From: Cryptomeria japonica
Taxonomy: Eukaryota; Streptophyta; Pinopsida; Cupressales; Cupressaceae
DNA length: 64,000 bases
Assembly (NCBI RefSeq): GCF_030272615.1
Contig: NC_081410.1
Span: forward strand, 138,610,849-138,674,848
Direction: 5' to 3'
The position numbers and the translations under genes were made by a program. The notes beneath the pieces were generated by a model. That model saw only the letters and a list, made by a program, of their open reading frames with translations, did not search any database and had not been told where the DNA came from. This document shows positions 59,479 through 64,000 of this stretch, piece by piece; the first letter of the stretch is position 1, and every line of letters starts with the position of its first letter.

Positions 59479-59501
59479 CTATTGATTCCACTAGTTGTTC
59501 T
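59479..59501 (+). pseudogene. gag: Copia gag relic, right piece
   Basis: Continues the frame broken by G at 52078 (KEDRLV then PIDSTSCS). It stops where element H begins. Confidence 0.6.
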
Positions 59502-60654
59502 TGTTGGCACTCTACACTCAAATGAGAATTGTTGATGTTGTCATTGATAGAAACCAACTGGTAATATGGTTCATAGGTTACACCAACATCTACACAAATT
59601 TCATTCACACCGGCAATGAATCATACTGGCACCCAGGCCGACATAAGATAAAGTTTTGTTTATGAGAATTATATAGAAATATAATTAATTATTTGTAGCC
59701 GACATGATGTATTGTAAAGACTCATATATGTATGAGATCTTATATGTCATTTTGTAGAAGAAGATTATGTAATTATGTAATGATTATGAGAGCGAATATC
59801 GATATATGCATTTTGATTTAATAAACTTGGTCCTAGATTGGACAACCTTATAACTCAACGGATTGAGCCATCTAAGGAAACAATTCGAGGAGAAAGATCA
59901 CCAAAGCAACAGATGCATTATCTGTCCGGTATGATCCAACATACTGAAACCATTATCTCTAACAACAACAAATTCATCCAGAGTGTTAATCTGATTTTGG
60001 CGGATATCTTTCAAATTGTACATAACTGGATATAGGATATGAGGTAGAATTTTAATTTCTTTAATTATTTTTTACATCCTTTGTCATTCATGTCAAAGGG
60101 GGAGTAGTAGTATGGAGAAAAATGTACAGAAGAGATATGCATTTTGATGTAATAATTTTGATGAGTGAATGAGAGCAGAGTAGAGCGAAGAAAGGTTTAT
60201 GGTAGAGGTATTTGACAGAGCTTAAACCGGTACTGAATCTAGCATTGCAGATGCTATTTTGAGTAGTACATTATCATTAGATTTAATCATCAAATTTTGT
60301 AGTCAGTGCGACTCCTTTTTGTGATTGAGAAATGAGCTCTAGGTTGTTGGTCTTCCTACATGTGCAGGCCCCTATTGTATCAGTAATATTTATTCATATT
60401 GGCCAGTGAGTAAATATTGTGGGTCACAAATCCCACTGAGGTTTTTCCCCTACCGGGTTTCCTTGCCAAAAATATCTGTGTTATGGTGTGCATTGATGGT
60501 TATACTGTTATTTCTCTTTATTGCTTTATTTCTTGTTTACCAATACATTAATTTGGGTTGTAATGTTGCAAACAAGTTTAAATATTTCATTTACCAATTA
60601 GACACTTATTCACCCCCCCTCTCAGTGTCTTTGGGATTGATCAAGTATCTAACA
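59502..60654 (+). repeat. 5' LTR of element H with captured internal segment
   Basis: Homologous to the D LTR at both ends (TTGATGTTGTCATTGATAG, GACTCATATATGTATGAGAT, then AGCTTAAACCGGTACTGAAT, CACAAATCCCACTGAGG, CACCCCCCCTCTCAGTGTC). About 330 bases in the middle (59825-60155) have no counterpart in the D LTR and carry ORF2 coding sequence and a PPT. Confidence 0.85.
59825..60155 (+). pseudogene. ORF2 C-terminal fragment plus PPT inside H's LTR
   Basis: Reads LGPRLDNLITQRIEPSKETI then GERSPKQQMHYLSGMIQHTE and NLILADIFQIVHNWI, stop at 60033-60035. This aligns with the last 70 residues of D ORF2 (18640-18431: LGPKLDNLISLRNEISK, GERSPKENMHPLTS, NLVLEDIFQIV). A 3' untranslated stretch with TGTCAAAGGGGGAGTAGTAG (PPT) follows. 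Flanked by direct repeats ATGCATTTTGATTTAATAA (59806-59824) and ATGCATTTTGATGTAATAA (60137-60155). Confidence 0.85.
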
Positions 60655-60656
60655 AT

Positions 60657-60669
60657 TGGTATCAGAGCC
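60657..60669 (+). other. tRNA-iMet primer-binding site, element H
   Basis: TGGTATCAGAGCC, two bases after the LTR end CTAACA; perfect match. Confidence 0.9.
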
Positions 60670-60725
60670 TAGTCCTCTATTTTTAAAAGCCTAACAAATT
60701 GAGGAAGATTCTAAAATTGGTACCA

Positions 60726-61816
60726 ATGGAGAGCTTGAGAAAATAGTTGGAAGAAGCTTTTAAAAATTTTGATGTAGAAAAATTGAAGAATATCAAACTA
60801 GAAGATGAACTTAGAACTTCTCGGGAATTTATCAAAGAACTTCAAGATAACCTAGTTATAGAAAAGAATAAGAGAAAAGAATTACATGGGCAATTGCAAA
60901 ATCAAGATGATGAAGAAAAAGAAACTCAGAGATATTGCAGACAAATTGAGACAAGAGAATAGTAACATGAAGAATGAGATGCAAGATCTAATTATGAGAC
61001 TATGCAAAGATATTGAAGATAGAAAGAGGAATGAGGAAGATTTGGCCAAAAGACTAAATGAAAGATCAGATGAATCTCAAAGGCTTAGTTGTGAAAATGA
61101 TATGATTAGAACTGATTTGATTCACATGCAACATGACAAAGAGGAACTTTTGAGACAAGTTAGCACTTTGGAAAGTGTGTTGGTCACTGCAAATGAATAC
61201 AAAGACAAATTCAAGAAAAGTTCAGATATTCTCGATGATATGCTGAAAAGTCAGAAACCTGATGGAGAAACAATTGGACTTAGATTTGAACATGGACAAA
61301 TATCTGGGAATGAAAACAATCATGATCACAGCAAACCGGTAAGGCAACCTAATGCTTATAAATTTAATGGGAAATGTTTTAATTTCAACAAATTTAGTCA
61401 TAGAGTAAATCAGTGTAGATTTAGGAATAATCAGAATACAAACTCACCCACCAGTCAATGTTCCAAATGAAATAAAAATGGTCATAACTCAGACAATTGT
61501 AGAATGAATGTGAAATGCTATGTTTGTGATAGATTTGGACATTTATCTAATCAATGCAGAACTCAAACTAGTCAAGGTTATGGAAAGGCTATTCAAAGAA
61601 ACAATGTAACTTGTTATGCATGTAACAAGATTGGGCATATTGAAAATTTTTGTAGAAGCAAGAATGTATAGGAAAAGAATAAAGGATCTAATAACAAAGG
61701 CAAAGAGAAGGTGATTGAAATCAAGCAAGAATGTTCAAAACAATGGATTAGAAAGAGAGATCAGAGAGGTGATGAATTTGTCACTGCACCGGCAGGAGAT
61801 TCTTCATCCAACTAAG
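60726..61816 (+). pseudogene. Element H ORF1: coiled-coil, CCHC-knuckle protein
   Basis: ATG at 60726 (MESLRK, TAG at codon 7). Coiled-coil repeats KNIKLEDELRTSREFIKELQ and RNEEDLAKRLNERSDESQRL align with D ORF1; a frameshift near 60900 separates them. Knuckle 1 is damaged (CFNFNKFSHRVNQC: second Cys to Phe, Gly to Ser). Knuckle 2 has a TGA after CSK. Knuckles 3 and 4 (CYVCDRFGHLSNQC, CYACNKIGHIENFC) are intact at about 61517-61654. A TAG near 61668 precedes a Lys-rich tail ending GDSSSN, stop at 61814-61816. Clear orthologue of 22077-23150. Confidence 0.8.
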
Positions 61817-62120
61817 GAATAATCCTTAGGGGTAAGGGAACAAATTGAAAATCATGCATTTACCCTCAGTTGATAGTAAGAAGTTATATTTCTTCTTTAC
61901 CGGCAGATATGTGGAGTTTTTTCTTCACTGACGAAGCATTTATTGCGGTTGTAAGTCAAATTTTGGTTATAAAGGCATTGTAACCACTCATTTCAATTCA
62001 CCAAACATCCAAGCATTTGAAAAGAGTGAAATTGAGAAAAGGCATTCTAAAGGAGAAGCAACAAAGGTCTTTTTAGAGCATTCAAGGATTTCATAGTTAA
62101 AAGTTATTTATCTTTCACGA

Positions 62121-64000
62121 TGGCATCTTCATCTTATGTTCCTGAATTCATAGAAAACCCTAACATTGTGGAAAACATTAAATGACCTAGACCTATTTTT
62201 AAGATCATTCCTAAGATAGAAAAACATGATGATTCTATTGGTGCATTTTCTAAAATCTCGAAGGGAGTCGCGTTCACTGAAGACCCTGGGGAATACATAC
62301 ATTGCAGCATGGAATGTTTAGGATCTGAAGATTTGATGAACATGTACATGAATGAAATTACTGACAAGGATGGGATAGTGAAACTATAACATAAGGTAGT
62401 TGAGGATTTAGGTTTCATAGACATCCTCCATATGCCATAATTCTCAGATGAAGTCACCTGCTATGTCCTTAGCAGGGTTCATGAAGAATTTTTGTGGTTG
62501 GACTCAATATTTAAGATTACCAAGGAAGCTATCAAAGTTGTTACTGGTTTACCCTCCACCAGTTCTAGACCTGACAAGAAGAAGAAAATCCCTAACAAGG
62601 AAGTTATGAGCTTAACCAGAGCTACATATGACAACCAGTCACTTAGGGTCCATGACATAAAGGATAAAAATGTTAAATTTTCTAGCATGATAATTGGATA
62701 TAAATTTGGTCACACAAATAGGTTGAATTTTGTGTCTAGTTCATGCATTCATAGTGTACATGAGATGATTGTAAACAATGAAAAGATTGATATTTGTGAA
62801 AGGTTGAAGGATGAATTGCTAGAAAATTTGGATAAGATAAAAGGTGACAAGAAAGGAACATTCAAATTTGGAAATCTGTTAGTATGTTTAATTCTTTACT
62901 TTTTAAAGGAGATCCCTTATATGTGTCATAAGGATTTTGCCTATGATGTTTTTTTTGGAAAACAGATAAAGGAGGCAATCACTGGTATGGGAGCTAACAG
63001 TGATGAGTTGGTTAAAGATTACTTTAAGAATTTTTAAACTAAAATGAAATAGAGAGAAAGGATCTCCCAAAGCATTGTAGACAAATATGATAAACAAATA
63101 TGCTTTGTAGCAAAGAGAAATGAAATATAGATGGAAGCAGCTAGACCCAGAACTGTATGGATTACTGAAATTGGATATGAAGTGGACACTCACATTTTGG
63201 AATCAAATGCAAAAATACTCCTAGATGCTCCACAGGAACCATCAGAGAAAATATTGGTAGTGCTGAAACAATTGAAAGTGATGTAGCCATGATGAAGTAG
63301 AGAAAGAAAAGAGACAAATTCATGAAAGATGCTTCTAAATGGTAAAAGATGTTACATAAGGTTTAATGTGTCTTGGCGGTATTGTTGCTAGTATGAAAGA
63401 AAGTCAATCAGAGCAGACACTAGTAGCTCACATTTCCCCTTGTGGCTACTTCTTCTGATTCTGGTGATGACAAGGTAGCTGAATTCAAGAGAGTGGAGAG
63501 GAAGAAAAGAAAACCCTCACCGGCACCTGCTTCATCTCCGAAGAAGTCTAGGACACAAAGAAAGAAGCAACAGGTTGTAAGAGAGCCTAGTGGTCCAAAG
63601 AAGAAACAAGAACCTAAGGCACCGGATACCCTTACACCAGCAGAATTGATCAATGAAATCACACAAGAAGGCAACCTTAGCAATGTGAATAAACTTTATC
63701 ATTCTTTCAAAGATTCAGATAAAGAAACCATAGAGGAGAGCATAATTTTGCACCTTGATATCTACAAGAAAGTTCTCATTGAGGTTGTAGCTGATCTGCC
63801 TAATGATTTGTATTTGAGGTAAGAAGCTAAAAGGATGTCGGTAATGGAATTAGATAACAAATTGAAATTAGAGGCTCTACTTGTTGTACATCCTGTTAAC
63901 TCCAAATAGGAAATTGATGACTTAATTTCAGAGGAAAACAAAACAGTTTTTGTGATTGGTCACCGAGAGGTTAGCCTTATGGTAGTTCGAGTAAAGGAAA
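62121..64000 (+). pseudogene. Element H ORF2, 5' 630 codons
   Basis: ATG at 62121 (MASSSYVPEFIENPNIVENI), aligned with D ORF2 from its Met. Conserved blocks: FKIIPKIEKHDDSIGAFSKI, VTGLPSTSSRPDKKKK, SLRVHDIKDKNVKFSSMIIG, KGDKKGTFKFGNLLVCLILY, EAARPRTVWITEIGYEVD, ERKKRKPSPAPASSPKKS, LINEITQEGNLSNVNKLYHS, SIILHLDIYKKVLIEV. Breaks: stops near 62183, 62389, 62437, 63036, 63820 and 63907, and frame changes at 63290-63450. The window ends at a point matching about 19880 in D; the acidic and coiled-coil regions lie beyond. Confidence 0.75.

Larger units (their letters stand above)
59502..64000 (+). mobile_element. Element H: second copy of the D family, right end outside window
   Basis: Starts TGTTGGCACTCTACACTC, the same terminus as element D's LTR (TGTTGGCATTCTACACTC). 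LTR 59502-60654, PBS 60657, ORF1 60726-61816, ORF2 from 62121 to the window end. Gene order and protein motifs match D, but the nucleotide sequence has diverged considerably, so H represents a separate branch of the family and is not a recent duplicate. Confidence 0.85.

Overview
This window is a dense block of nested plant LTR retrotransposons. I found no intact cellular gene, rRNA gene, tRNA gene or CRISPR array. Most elements carry a PBS matching plant initiator-Met tRNA (TGGTATCAGAGCC type) and end in TG...CA with 5-bp target duplications. The many Ty1/copia elements with repeated polypurine tracts before the 3' LTR are a Sirevirus hallmark. Low gene density, long LTRs, old decayed copies and deep nesting suggest a very large seed-plant genome, possibly a conifer; the species is inference.

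Left block (1-24752, all minus strand). A gag-only element (TR-GAG type) appears as a tandem, LTR-internal-LTR-internal. Its middle LTR is split by a Sirevirus-like copia element ('C', 6234-12466). Its second gag is split by a pol-less element ('D', 16197-23997), whose own 3' LTR is split by a GC-rich solo LTR ('E', 16706-17957). Terminal dinucleotides and target duplications date the order: TR-GAG first, then C and D, then E.

Middle (24753-29621). This is AT-rich, mostly uninterpretable DNA with a tRNA-derived SINE that has 10-bp target duplications, a local tandem duplication of about 190 bp, and a copia gag relic. Next, 29622-43255 is an old element 'I' (gag plus protease-like region, no RT or integrase seen), and a young 5.76-kb element 'II' (31058-36813) with almost no coding capacity is inserted in it.

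Right block (44247-64000). Sirevirus-like copia 'F' (plus strand, TSD GAATT) sits in an E-type LTR. Sirevirus-like copia 'G' (minus strand, TSD TGTTC) and element 'H' (plus strand, running off the window) both sit in a copia gag relic.

The most interesting system is the D/H family. It has Sirevirus-like LTRs, PBS and polypurine tracts, but instead of copia gag-pol it encodes ORF1, a coiled-coil protein with four CCHC knuckles, and ORF2, a roughly 1100-residue protein with no recognisable RT, RNase H, integrase or protease. Both ORFs are colinear in two divergent copies. Elements like C, F and G are the natural candidates for mobilising it. H also has an LTR that has captured the end of ORF2 plus a polypurine tract.
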